From positions 250,001 through 314,000 of the forward strand of contig CAJNDS010000491.1 of assembly GCA_905221605.1 (NCBI GenBank): DNA of 64,000 nucleotides. Reading direction: 5' to 3'. Positions 1-10,259 of the stretch are shown here, piece by piece. The notes below the pieces were generated by a model, which did no database searches, was not told the origin of the DNA, and was given only the letters and a program-made list of their open reading frames with translations. The position numbers and the translations under genes are program-made. The stretch is from Symbiodinium natans. Lineage: Eukaryota > Sar > Dinophyceae > Suessiales > Symbiodiniaceae. Position 1 is the first letter of the stretch. Each line of letters opens with the position of its first letter.

Positions 1-736
1 ACTGTAAGTCGGCCCCCCAACTCAGCCTGCGATTAGCAAACCCTCACGCATGCACACGTGGATTTCACGAGCTTTCACGAGCATCCAGGCGCCCTCTGTG
101 AGACGTTGGCCCTTCGACCTTCTGATCACTTTGGAGTGTGAAATGCTTGGTCAGGGAAAGGACGGAAACGGAGATGTTCGGACACTCTCGAACGGTCCAA
201 GAATGTCCGAAGGGTGCGTCTACGGGACCTGGACCATGTGGGCCTCCTTCAGTCAGCTTCCCTCTTGCGGCTCGAAGTGCAGTTTTTCACGGCTTCACCT
301 CACACAAGCTCCGTTCAGATCCGCTTCCGCCCTCGAATACACTGCAAAGCTCCTGAGTTGCACACCCGGGGGCCAGGAAGTCTCTCCATCGATCCCGACC
401 TGCTGCCATCTTGCGGGAGCCTCTCCAAGCAAAGAGCTTCCGGCGGTAAAGAGCTCAAGGGGCCCGCTGATCTAGCTAGCTGGCGTTCCTCCTATTGTGA
501 AAACCCTGGCCTTGCTTCCATTCCTGCACAGGCAGTGCTGGAGGCACAGGTGGACATCCCATGATGTAGACCTGCACGGATGAGGGCTGTGGCTACCCTA
601 CACATGTAGCGTTTGAATCCAAGTCAACGCACTGTATCTGGGGCTATGGCCGAATACGGAACAGGGGTTCCCATCATGTCCTACAGCCAGAAGGGCTCAG
701 TCGAATATGGAGCTCTGGGTTTGGGAGGGGCTACAG

Positions 737-1240
737 GAGGAGCTCCACTCCCTTCGTCTGAAGGAGGAGGAGGAGCAGGAGAGGTGCCATGTACTGCCAC
801 AAGGAGCCGGGGCCAAATTTGAGACCCCCTTTTCCAAGGCTCGAAGGCCGGTCCTTGGGATGAACTTGCCCATGATGTCCAACGTACACACATTGCGGCC
901 GTCCCATCCAGCCGACCACCCTGCGCGGCATTGGACCAGTTCATGCTGCAAGGATCCATGTAAAAAAAAGCCCTAGGCTTGGGGACCTTGCTGGCTGGGG
1001 GACTCGGGGCATGCCAAGGAGACGCTACGCAGCGGCTGTGGCAAGGAATGGGGGATAGGTTGGGGCAGGTGTTACCACAGCTTAAAGAGCGAGAGCTGCG
1101 CAGAAACACGACTTATGAACACTGCCTGTTGAGACACTCGGTCTTGAAGGTAAGCCGATCGTAGTCGCACCTTCCAAAAGCAAGCACCATTCCCTGAGCC
1201 ACTGCCCATCCACCCGCAGGACAAAAGGACAGGAACATAG
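737..1240 (+). CDS. 3' exons of an unidentified plus-strand gene, charged helical protein
   Basis: Four exons join in phase: 737-783 (ends 2 nt into a codon), 1019-1040 (starts with the missing base, ends on a codon), 1081-1149 (23 codons) and 1220-1240, which ends in TAG. Donors are GT (GTGCCA), GC (GCAAGG) and GT (GTAAGC). Acceptors are ctacag, ccaag, accacag and cccgcag. The joined product is strongly charged: an EELHSLRLKEEEEQER run, then RRYAAAV, then LKERELRRNTTYEHC, and a short tail DKRTGT. This reads like a helical or coiled-coil segment. I do not recognise the family. Upstream exons should lie before 737; the last one must end on a codon boundary, and I could not place it. The gene converges on the minus-strand gene ending at 1775. 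Phase agreement over three introns is the main support. Confidence 0.55.
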
Positions 1241-1774
1241 GCACTGAAGGCAAGCAAGGTTTCAGGATGTTTGAGAAATGTGCCGAGGTTAGGCCTTCAG
1301 ATGCCTTCAGGGAAGGGCCCCAAAGCAACACCGCAAAGGCCTGGAAGCACGGCCTACGTGGAGGCTCATGAGAAATTTTAGGGTTCTATAGAAGCCCCTC
1401 AGATGGGCTACAACCATAGTTATCCCACTTTATAACCCACCTCATTTGGCTAGAAATTTAGGATCCCTTTTTGAAGTCCTTTTGATAGCGGTGCCGTACT
1501 ATCTTGGAGACAAGAAGGGACCCTACTTTAGAGAACTACTCCATTTACAATCCATGAGTCATGAGTGCCAAATCTCAGCACACAAGTGACCCACAAAGTC
1601 AAGGCAAGTTCCAGTAATAAAAATACCCCACTAAGAAACCATCGATTGTGTGATCATGGGGATTCCATTTTAGTAGCCAATATGATAACATGATCATTTG
1701 GGCAATTTCTTAATAGGCGACCTGTAGTACAAGTTGTCCTTTTTTCCCATCCCAGGGTGTGGGCAGTGCTTCTG
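1241..1774. other. convergent intergenic region
   Basis: No exon with splice signals was found between the plus-strand stop at 1240 and the minus-strand stop at 1775. It should hold both 3' UTRs. I see no clear poly(A) signal or terminator. Confidence 0.5.
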
Positions 1775-2139
1775 TCAGACCTTCACTGCAAGCTCTTCCA
1801 GCTCATCATCAGGAATGTCTCGCATTGCTTCGATCTCCTCCTCCGCCCGAGGCACCTCCATATTTTTACACTCCACGGAAGTCCTTTCGCAAAAGATGTC
1901 CCTGGGGTCCAGCGAAGTGTCATCTCGACAGGCTCTGAATTGGTTGTTGTAGTGTGGACCATGCAGCCTTGCAAAGGGATTTCTCCTGAGGGTTTTCCAA
2001 GAATTTCTTTTCAGCTGGCACCCAACAGCAACACTTCTCTTCCTTTGTCCTCAGGCGAGACCATAAAGCTTGCTTTGTGCGATTTGGGCATGGCCCAGAG
2101 CTCTTCTGACAGACGAGGTCGTTCTTGGCAGGATAACCG
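1775..2139 (-). CDS. C-terminal exons of an unidentified minus-strand gene
   Basis: The last exon is 1775-1985, with acceptor ccctcag before G1985 and 69 codons then TGA at 1775-1777. It reads NPFARLHGPHYNNQFRAC, later DPRDIFCERTSVEC, and ends in an acidic tail with EEEIEAMRDIPDDELEELA. The preceding exon (about 2015-2139) contains RPRLSEELWAMPKSHK and SPEDKGREVLLLGA. The junction between the two is not resolved: phase 2 is needed, but only a non-canonical site gives it. Codon content and the absence of sense in the other frames support coding. The protein family was not recognised. This is the most distal member of the minus-strand gene run. Confidence 0.5.
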
Positions 2140-2423
2140 CTTTGTTGGCAAGGGTATTCATTGAGACCTAAACCCACCATACAGCCACGAGTCGGGCAAT
2201 GGTGAAACGAAAAGTCAAAAGGGTTCTGGTAAGTGATCGCCCGTCTCTCGTTGAAGCAGCAGCAGTTGGTTTCTTTCTCTATATTTTGGTCTCGGAACGC
2301 AAAGCGCCTCCGAGCCACATTTTGCAGCAAATGAGCAAATGAAGATATGGATACATCCGATGCGCTGTATTTTCAGGCTGAAGATTTGGGAGCTAACAGC
2401 CAAGCGCGGAGCTTGAGCGAACA

Positions 2424-2445
2424 CTCGAGCCAAAATGGCAGTAGG
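2424..2445 (-). other. possible relic of the dinoflagellate spliced leader
   Basis: On the minus strand the 13-mer GCCATTTTGGCTC matches the core of the dinoflagellate spliced leader (CCGTAGCCATTTTGGCTCAAG, known from the literature). The flanks match imperfectly: the CC...TA part has a 2-nt insertion and the final CAAG is CGAG. Relic leaders mark genes that re-entered the genome through mRNA. The same bases also lie in an open frame, so chance is possible. Confidence 0.3.
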
Positions 2446-2618
2446 GCCATGTGGGTATGGTGAAGAAGCTGATGAAAAAGGCAAAAACAACGTGAAGATG
2501 ACGACGGCGATGCATGCGATCATCACGATCTTGATGGTCATGATAATTGTGGTGACGTTAACGGGAATTTGAACATGCAACTAGGGACGAATGATGGTGA
2601 AGATGTGCCGGAAGTCAC

Positions 2619-2701
2619 CTGTGAAGCTCCAAGGCGGTGACGCTTGCGCACCACAGACCTTGTATTTGGCGAACTTCTTGTCGGGCTCCATCGCCACGCA
2701 C
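2619..2701 (-). CDS. candidate internal exon, unidentified gene
   Basis: An 83-nt exon bounded by acceptor tttccag and donor GTGACT, open in one frame with one extra nucleotide at each end. It reads VAMEPDKKFAKYKVCGAQ and then ASPPWSFT. It lies 5' of the exons ending at 1775 on the same strand and may belong to that gene, but no phased link was found. The protein was not recognised. Confidence 0.35.
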
Positions 2702-3057
2702 CTGGAAATCTAGCACGCAGCGTGCGTGGTGGAGCAAATGCGGATCCGATCTTGAACGCACGCGCAACCGCAACCCCTTACAACACTTGGCCTGGCCAAT
2801 GTTGCCAGCAGAATATGCAAAACATGGCGGAAGCATGAGAGGCCTTTGAAATGGGGAAGTACCAGGGCCAACGCTGTAGCTGAGCATCCTCCTTCTTGCC
2901 CAAGATAAAGCAGTGATACCTCCACAGGTCCACAAACAGAACCGCAGACCCTTCCTACACAGCCCGACAAGTGAAGCCGCTTGACGGCGCACCACTGATG
3001 CGAAGCCGTGTGCTGGATGAACAGGCCGCCTGGAGCCTCCCCGGGTTCATCTTAAGA

Positions 3058-3123
3058 GGGTTTAGGGTTTAAGGTTTAGGGTTTAGGGTTTAGGGTTTAG
3101 GGTTTAGGGTTTAGGGCTTAGGG
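3058..3123. repeat. interstitial telomere-type TTTAGGG tract
   Basis: About eight near-perfect copies of TTTAGGG in a row, with one TTTAAGG and a final CTTAGGG variant. TTTAGGG is the plant-type telomere unit also reported for dinoflagellates. The tract is internal, so it is an interstitial copy, between two minus-strand gene models. Confidence 0.85.
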
Positions 3124-3318
3124 GAGAAAAACACCAAGGAAGGACGTGAGATGATCTGGGCTGCGAAGGCCATGGCCTTGTCACCCTCGAGGTTGGCAAG
3201 GCTCTTTGGCATGCCTGGAACAGGCTTCGATGCAACAGCCAGTACCGCTGGTCTCTGATGCAGAGGCAAGTAAGCAGTCGCTTCTTGTGGCATGGTTCAT
3301 AAGAGTCATAGGGACTCT

Positions 3319-4045
3319 CTACGGCGCATCCTCTTGGGAGAGGTCGTCTACAGAATCATCAGATTCGGGTGAGGGGCTCAGCATGGAGCAACGATGGTGC
3401 CGGAACCAGAATAACCAGACCAGTATGTAAATGCAAATGAGCAACCTCTGTTGACTCTGAGCATGGCGTCGGTGCGAGCTTCCTCGCATCACCAGCACCG
3501 TCTCCAGCCGCCCGACGAGTGGCGCATCAGGGTTACCGAGGCTCCCGCCATGAGATTCTTCCGCTGGAAGAGGCCGTAGAGTTCGGCACACTGCCTGCAG
3601 AGAGCAGAAAGCCGCAAGAGACAGCAGGAGTGCACAAGAGTGCGTCACAGCGGTTTTGGTCTCTCGGCCTCTCAACATCCGGATCCCCCTTGCCACCAGC
3701 ACTTCCTCAGCAACGTCGAAGAAAGATGTACAATGATACTGAATCAGCAATGAGGAGCCGGCCAAAGTACTCGGAAACCGCCTGCGTGAACTGTGCGGGT
3801 TCACAGCAAACAGCGACTGGTGTCAACTACCAGAGGCAGGTTCTGCCCGAAAGCCTGCATGGCAAAGTCTTTGGCCATGGCCTAAGCACTTGCAAGCCAT
3901 CAGGGCTTGTCCAGTTCAGGATCCGCTCCGAGCATCACTGCTACCGAGGCTGCAGCAAGGCCCTTGCCAAGGAGGCCCTTCGGTTTGGGAGGTATGGCCT
4001 CCAAGATGCGCCGTGCCGAGACAGTTGCAGTTCCGCAGTACAAAA
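3319..4045 (-). CDS. unidentified six-exon gene, 3' part
   Basis: Exons on the minus strand: 4045-3912 (SARRILEAIPPKPKGLLGKG, then LAAASVAVMLGADPEL; GA donor), 3881-3831 (AMAKDFAMQAFGQNLPL, exactly 17 codons; GT donor GTAGTT), 3738-3694 (YHCTSFFDVAEEVLV, 15 codons; GC donor GCAAGG), 3590-3537 (CAELYGLFQRKNLMAGAS, 18 codons; GT donor GTAACC), an exon from about 3487 (EARTDAML...) and a last exon 3376-3319 (PSPESDDSVDDLSQEDAP, stop TAG). The first four introns are all phase 0, which strongly supports the model. The last junction is unresolved. The Ala-rich helical segment followed by an acidic C-terminus did not let me name the family. Confidence 0.6.
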
Positions 4046-6044
4046 CTAGGAGAAAGAGGGAGGGGCCGTTGCACCCAAAGAAGAGGCTTCCAGTATGGGA
4101 AAAGGGGGGGGGGAGCTACAGGCTACAGTGAAGAGAACGAAGCTACAAATGCGCGGAGCCCGGATTCTAATGTCAAGAGAGCCCCTTAGAAGGCTAGGGG
4201 CTCTTGGTTCTAGAGCTCCGACTGCCCTGCACCCCAAGGCTTCCCGGGCTGCCTTCGGTGTCGGCGGTGGGTCGGACGGGACTTCCAGCATTTCGTCCGC
4301 AGCTGGCGCAGCAAAAAGATTTTGGGGATTGAGGGCTTGGAGGTTTAGGTTTTGGAGAACCTTTGGGAGGGGCCTTAGCTTTCCACTAGCGATGCTTTTC
4401 ACTTTGAGAACAGCCTTACCGTTTCACAAGGCTCACAGATGCTCACAGCATAACAAATCATGACGCGCATAACAGCAAAAAAAAAACACATCAAACACAC
4501 TCTGGACACCCAGTAGCAGGAGCACTGACTTAACGCTTACAAATGGCGACAGATGACAGGGGATGAAGAGTTGAGAGGTTGAGGGTCTAGCCGCCTAGTT
4601 ACACGCAAGCCCTGCAAAAGACCCAACAAAAAGTCCAAAACGAGAAACGAAGACAAACCCGTGTCAGACTGCCTAAGGATCGACGCGCGTACTCGGCCTG
4701 CCAGCAGGGAAGAGTGCGAGGCTGAAGGCTGAGAGGCTCTGAGGGTTTAGATTTCAGGATCATCAGCTTTTCGCTTCGGGGATTCCAATTTTCGCGGATC
4801 TCAAGCCTCAGGGACGACATGTACGTGCAAACCATCTCACATCTGCTGGTCCACTGTTGGCCCGCACCCAGGGCCACTCCCCATGCTCTGCACATCCTCG
4901 CACATCCTCCCGGACATTCCCGGACCCTTCCACGCCTCCTCCTGGGTGGGCCGGTAGAGGCGACAGTCGACATAGAAAGATGTGGGCGGCCGCCTCGGCC
5001 TTGGCATCTTGGCTGTTGGACAGACCCCCCCCCACCCCCCAAGGTTGTTCACAGCTTCCTGATGCTTCAGTTTAAGTGAGGTTAGGTCAGGGAATTGGGT
5101 GCGTTGGGGGTGGGTTCTTGGTATATTGCGAAGACTCGCGAAGACTAAACCGAGGGCCATGCCCCGGCCGCGGCAGTAGGTCACTGAGACCACTGAGACC
5201 ACTGAGATCATGCTGGCCCAGGCCCTGCCACATGGAAAAACTGCGAGAAAGCTGCCGCGTGTCCTACATGGAACCACCCCTACGAAGAATGCAGCCCAAA
5301 TGGGAGCCAGGGCAGCCATGAGGGCAGGACAACGGCCGGACTCGATCTTACATCCTACGACCTACGAGGACTCAAGGCTTCGACTTCCCGGGAAGTATGA
5401 GGACGGGGGGGGAAAAGAGGACTCGACCTAGCTTGCGAAGTCGGGCGAGTGATTTCATCACAAGTAGTCCTGGCTGGATCCTGGAGCGCAAAACCAGACG
5501 TCGATATCTCACAGCTATGGGCACAGGCTCTGCTACCTCCCACAGACGCCGACCCCTTGTGTGTAGGTGCACCATTGTTCTCCGTTGAGACCATTTCGAG
5601 GGCGTAAACCGGCTCTCAGCAACACAGCTGGCTGGGAGCATCAGGGTGAAAGTAATAGATCCACACCTGAGAGACACCGAACTTGACGAGGCCAGTCTAC
5701 ACGATGATGCGGCAAGCGCAAGTCCAAAGGTGCATCCAATTTGGAGGGTACATCTGCGCAAGTACGGTGTCTGTAAAAGTTTCGCTGGATCTGCGATTTT
5801 CACAGCCCAGTGAGTCTACCAGCACTGAACAACCGCAAGCCGTGAACGAGCCTCGCACGTCATGCTTCGTGTCAGCACTGACAAGACTTGGCAAAGCGGT
5901 AATTGGAAAGAGTCCACCTTTGGTGAGATCTGTCGAACTACATTCCCCTTGATTTGCAAGATCGCAGGGGCATTGCCAGGATGAAGCTGGCTTCGAGGTG
6001 TTGGAACTGGACTGCCGCACCCTACCAGCTCGATCCTGCTCAAC
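4046..6044. other. no complete gene model; isolated exon-like pieces
   Basis: One exon-like piece on the minus strand near 4250-4310 reads ADEMLEVPSDPPPTPK before a GC donor (GCAGCC). Another near 4880-4975 reads FYVDCRLYRPTQEEAW. Neither could be joined in phase to a neighbour. A G-run at 4105 and a C-run at 5027-5039 are simple sequence. The 3' UTR of PACRG should lie just below 6045. Confidence 0.3.
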
Positions 6045-7763
6045 TCAAACAGATACACACGACTCGTAGGTTGGTATCATGTACCTGTCACGTGATGCTT
6101 GGTGCCCTCACTGTGCCCACTTGCCACAAGATGCAAGGACGGAAAGGGCACTTGATGTTGATGAAGGCGTCTTCGCCCCCGTGAGTTTCCAGAATCTCCT
6201 CACAAGCCCACGCTTCAGCAACTGCAACGATATACAAGGAGACTTGTCAGCGAGAAGATACGGAAAGTCTCCAGGGTCTCATCGATGAGGGCCCCAATGT
6301 CCATGCGCTTGCGCTGGGAGTAGTCCTGGGGCGATTCCGAAGTCACGGCAGTCCTTCTAGGACGAGACGTAAGAGACCAGGGCTTGGGCCATCTGATCGA
6401 AGGTGCTTTTCGTAGCCGACTTGAAGATGTTGAGTACCTGCAACGGCCAGGAATGTCGGACTCCACGAGGGTGCTCACAAGCTGGCAGCTTGCCGGCAAG
6501 ATCTGGCGGTAGTAGGGGACCAGCGCCTGCTCCAGAGGAGTTAACGGTGGCTCTCTCTCTCTCTCTCGCTCTCTCTCGCTCTCTCTCTCTCTCTCTACAG
6601 TACCGCTTTGCTTGCAGATGTTCGAATGTTTGACTTGAGGACTATTTGACGGCCAGGCCATTGCAGGCCTCACCCACCATCTCCCCAGAGAGCACCAAAG
6701 TCTGCAGCACCTGACGGGCAGCAGAAGTCCACCGGCGGCCACCGTGCACAGCCATGCTCTCCTCAGAGCAAAACGCCCCTCCTTCATGGTGGTTACCATC
6801 ACTTCTGGATCCCGCCTGGCCATCAAAATGCAAGATGACAAGAAAATACAGTAGATAGCCAAGTTCACCAGACCAAATGCCGAATTCTAGACACTAAAGT
6901 CGGCCAGGCCCACGTGTTGAGGGCCTGACGATCGTCGCGCATGAAGCTTCAATCAGATGCCGGTCGACATCACTCAACATCACAGTGACAGATACCCCCT
7001 ATCGTGTGCTCCTTCTTGATGGGGATGATAAGCTGTGGCACCACCGGAAGGATCTTGGACCCGCCCTGATGTTTCGAGGCGATCTGAGCAATATCTGGAC
7101 TTGTAGAGGGGCATTGCGGAGGCCTTTTCCAGGAGATTGTAGACGCCCTCCACCGCGAAGAAGCGGTATGGCTCCTCTCTCTCGCGCAGCCTGGGGGCGT
7201 TTTGGGGTCTTGCCTCTGCCTTCGGGTCTTCCTGGCGTCCCCGGCCCATCGAAGAAAATGGGAAGGTAGTGGTGGTAGTCCAACTTTTCCACATCAACCT
7301 AAGAATACTAGGCATGTGACCTTCCCTGCCGACAGCACCCCGCTCAAGCTAGCAGTCAGAATGCTCCCCCAAAACGTCTGAGATGACCTGCCTTCCACGC
7401 AATCCTATTCTGGGTGCCCGTGTGCATGATCTGGCCAGGAGTGCAAGTGACCCCATCCTGAGACATCTGAGCTGAGCTGTTCCTGCCTGGATGGGCAAGT
7501 CGTTCCGGTCGTAGAACCTTCTGAACTCTGAGGGCTCGATAGGCCGCCTTGGGACGAAGGCTCTCCACCGTAGAACTTGCGGTTTTCCAATATGGTAAAG
7601 GAGTCGCTGCTGGGAAGGGACCGCCAAAACCGAAGACTGCAAAACTAGCCCTTCTACCAGCCAAAATCTTGCAGCCCCAAAACCCCAAACCCTTCCAACG
7701 AAACCTCAAACCCCTGATTCGGTCCCGGGCTTCATGAAAGCTCCTGCTGCCGGAGGGCCCAAA
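6045..7763 (-). CDS. PACRG: PACRG (parkin co-regulated gene) homologue, inner junction protein of ciliary doublet microtubules
   Basis: PACRG sits with FAP20 at the inner junction of axonemal doublet microtubules, so the product should act in the flagellum. Fourteen minus-strand exons rebuild the conserved body: 7763-7731 (GPPAAGAFM), 7547-7487 (RPIEPSEFRRFYDRNDLPIQ), 7430-7392 (IMHTGTQNRIAWK), 7298-7246 (VDVEKLDYHHYLPIFFD), 7190-7124 (LREREEPYRFFAVEGVYN), 7065-7012 (GGSKILPVVPQLIIPIKK), 6924-6914 (ALN plus two bases), 6815-6782 (RDPEVMVTTMK), 6710-6669 (VLQTLVLSGEMVGE), 6526-6494 (ALVPYYRQILP), 6437 to about 6378 (VLNIFKSATKSTFDQMAQ), 6325-6272 (DYSQRKRMDIGALIDETL), 6198-6152 (EILETHGGEDAFINI) and 6084-6045 (YMIPTYESCVSV, TGA). 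Order and spacing match PACRG proteins from memory, and phases agree at 12 of 13 introns. Donors: seven GC, three GA, two GT. The variable N-terminus before GPPAAGAF is not placed. No lesion was seen. Confidence 0.93.
6551..6597. repeat. CT microsatellite inside a PACRG intron
   Basis: CT dinucleotide run with two GCTCTCTC interruptions, in the intron between the exons coding EMVGE and ALVPYYRQ. Confidence 0.9.
6914..6924 (-). other. PACRG: 11-nt PACRG microexon
   Basis: The 11 bases GCCCTCAACAC are flanked by acceptor cgtcag and donor GTGGGC. They code A-L-N plus the first two bases of Thr, which the next exon completes (G then CGG GAT). The joined IKKALNTRDPEV matches the conserved IKNALN(x)R region of PACRG, and without it four residues would be missing. 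Confidence 0.85.
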
Positions 7764-8043
7764 CTGCCAGAACAAGTGCATCCCAAAGGCAGGCAAGCTC
7801 TCCGGCTTAGGGGCTGTTTTGGGAGTGAATTTAACGGTCCGAAAGCTGGATTTGCAACATGGCGTGCATCATGGTGCAGCACCAGGCAAGACTGCACTCA
7901 CGAATGCATCGGAGCCTGCGCAAGGCTTTCGGTGCAGTGTTGGAGAAGGCACCATCACGGGGCGTCATCCGGGGCGTCATCCTGTCATGCCAAGGTGTCC
8001 CAATGTCCCTACGCCCTACGTATATATTCATTTTTTCAATAGT

Positions 8044-8131
8044 TCATATTCCTTCATATTCCTTCATCTTTATTCCTTCATCTTCCTTCACGTTCCTTCA
8101 TGTTCCTTCCTTCCTGCCTTCCTTCCTTCCT
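8044..8131. repeat. TTCC-rich degenerate microsatellite
   Basis: Repeated CCTTCATATT, CCTTCATC and finally CCTTCCTT units; pyrimidine-rich on the plus strand. No coding support. Confidence 0.75.
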
Positions 8132-8552
8132 AAAAACTCACACATAGGGTTCCGGCCTCTCGATCTCACGAGCAGTACGCGGCGTCTTGCCATCCATACT
8201 GCGCGCTGATGGGAGTGAGCTGCGCGCTGAGGGCAGTGCCTGCGCGCGCTCCGACATCGTGTGAAGCTAAGCAACCTACATGGGGGTTTAGGATCTTAGG
8301 GGGTACCTTATTGGAGACCTTATTATAAGGGGATCCCACTAGTTGGGTGTCTTTACTAGAGGGCCCTGATTATCGTAAACCCCCGCATGAAAGGGACTTG
8401 TAAGGAGCAAGGAAAGGCGCCTGATCCGCTGATTTCCGCGGCGTCAGAGTCGCTGTGCCCGAAAGTTGGAGGAGGCCCAGGGACCTCTTCGAGGGCTCCG
8501 TATGCTGCACCGCCAATGCAATGTGCACTCAGCTCGACCTCTTTTGGTCATC

Positions 8553-8807
8553 CCCAGGTCGCGTATAGTCTGGCGGAAAGTCGCCAAAAGGCGATTCTTG
8601 ACCTTTTGGCAACCTGGCAATCATCGGAGCGTCAGACTGTATACACTGTATGCTGTGCTCACTGTGCTCATCGGTGTCTGTGTTCGCGTTCGGGCAGGCT
8701 CGGAAGCTTCACGCTTCCCGGCACCTGCCGATCTGCTTGTCGTGCTTCTTTCGTCCAGGCTCCAGCATCCGTCGAAACTCATCCTCGTGAACCTCGGACA
8801 GTTTCTT
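8553..8807 (-). CDS. two phased exons of an unidentified gene
   Basis: Exon 8807-8725 (acceptor gcggcag, donor GTGCCG) reads [18 protein letters not shown] and RKKHDKQIG. It ends two bases into a codon, and exon 8613 to about 8553 (acceptor ttgccag, donor probably GATGAC) starts with the missing base and reads [20 protein letters not shown]. Further possible exons lie toward 8400 (YGALEEVPGPPPTFG; APFLAPYKS) but were not phased. The gene lies directly upstream of PACRG on the same strand. Charged, then Pro-rich; family not recognised. Confidence 0.5.
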
Positions 8808-10069
8808 CTGCCGCAAGAGTGGCCCCAGCATCGGGGACCGGGCATTCAAACAAAGACTCAGCGGTCAGCCCAACAAATCAACCGAGCCCGGCACCAACTG
8901 CGCTGCAGCGGAAATCTTGCTTGAATAGGACATGCCTTGCCTCAGGCTCTGTCAGACTATAGAACGATACCGTCGAAATCCCTGACACGTCGGAGCTTGC
9001 AGTAAGACCTTCTGGACTGAGCCGTCGGCCTTCCCGTAGGCCAGAGCCGAGGACGTGCTCTACTGGGAAGATGTGCCAGTGTCACGCGTGGAACACCCTT
9101 CTGGGTGGCTGGTACTTATAGGATTGTCGAGGCTCATGTGTCACTAGCATCTGGTAGATTCCGCTTCATGTGCTACAGCCTTGTGATGACAGAGCTCCCT
9201 TGAAGCCTTCGTGAGATTGGGCGCATCCAGGGCTGAGACGGACTGATGTCTGGCTCACGCAAGCCCGTTCCAAGCCCGCAAGCACGCAAAAACATTGGCA
9301 GCCTTTTTTTGGGGGGGCTCCGAAGCGCCATCGTGCATCATAGATCCCCGTAGCGGATCAGCTGTGGAAGCCGCAGTAGCAGGTGCGCCTGAACCTGGCC
9401 ATTCGGGACTCGGCCTTCACTGGCCCTGGTGAGAGAAAGCCATAAGTTTCTCTGTAAACTCAAATATCTGCAACGCGTGCCGGCTCTACCCGTTGGCAGG
9501 TGGCAGAATTCGTCCCTCGGCTGCTATGGTCGTGTGGCGGACCGACCGAGTGCAGTACCCTCGAAAGCATGGCCCTACACGTCTCCACTTGTCCCAATGC
9601 ACAGGGCATTCCCGTGCGATTCTGGAAGATGACATGAAAGAGAGTGCTTTGGAGGGGAGGTTCACTGACTACTTTGCGCCATGTTCGCGAAACACACACA
9701 CACACAATCTCTCTCTTACACTTGTGACAGCATGTCTTGTTCCAGAAACGTGAAACATCCTTGTGCAGCATGCTGTACAGGGAGGCAACAGCGGTGTTTT
9801 GGGCATGTTCGCCGATGGTATGAACAGCGTCTTGCTCCACATCCTTGCTGAGTCTGTTGTGCAGAGAGAGGTAGCGAATGAATTATACTCTCCGCCCCTC
9901 CCCAGCCAATTAAGGGCCGAAAATGGCTGAAAAACCACAAAAACACACGGGGCCAGCTACAAGTGCCCCCGCACAGCCGAGCGTCGTATCCCTGCCATGG
10001 CGGTCGAGGTGCCAGGTCCTGCCAGACCGGTCTTTCCCATACGGGGCGCTGCAAGAGAGCTGGGAAGAG
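8808..10069. other. no supported gene
   Basis: Short frames only, none with convincing splice signals. It contains a short AC run near 9691-9703 and a T8G7 run at 9304-9318. Confidence 0.35.
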
Positions 10070-10246
10070 CCAACTGAAACATGTCGGTGCCTTAGCTGCT
10101 CTTCCACAAAACTTTGCAGTTGGTGCCTTGGCCTTGGCCCGGTAAGCTGCAGAAGCTGTTGAGGCAGAGGCGGCCCGTCTTCGGGTCGGCCTTCGAGCGG
10201 GCTCCGGGCTCGGGAAAGGCTCTGGTTCGGGGTTGTGTTCAGCGAG
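10070..10246 (-). CDS. candidate exon, Pro/Ala/Arg-rich
   Basis: An open minus-strand frame reads KLAEHNPEPEPFPSPEPARR and then an Ala/Lys/Arg-rich stretch with ASASTASAAYRAKAKAPTAK. Composition is unlike the other frames here and suggests a low-complexity linker or tail. Exon borders are unclear; a GAAAAG acceptor may precede CTCGCT. No family assigned. Confidence 0.3.
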
Positions 10247-10259
10247 CTTTTCAAGGTGG

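Noticed and set aside
6215-6868. 217-codon minus-strand open frame
   Set aside because: It runs through PACRG exons, introns and the CT repeat; only the exon pieces have conserved sense.
8387-8962. 191- and 152-codon plus frames
   Set aside because: Antisense to two phased minus-strand exons with better coding sense.
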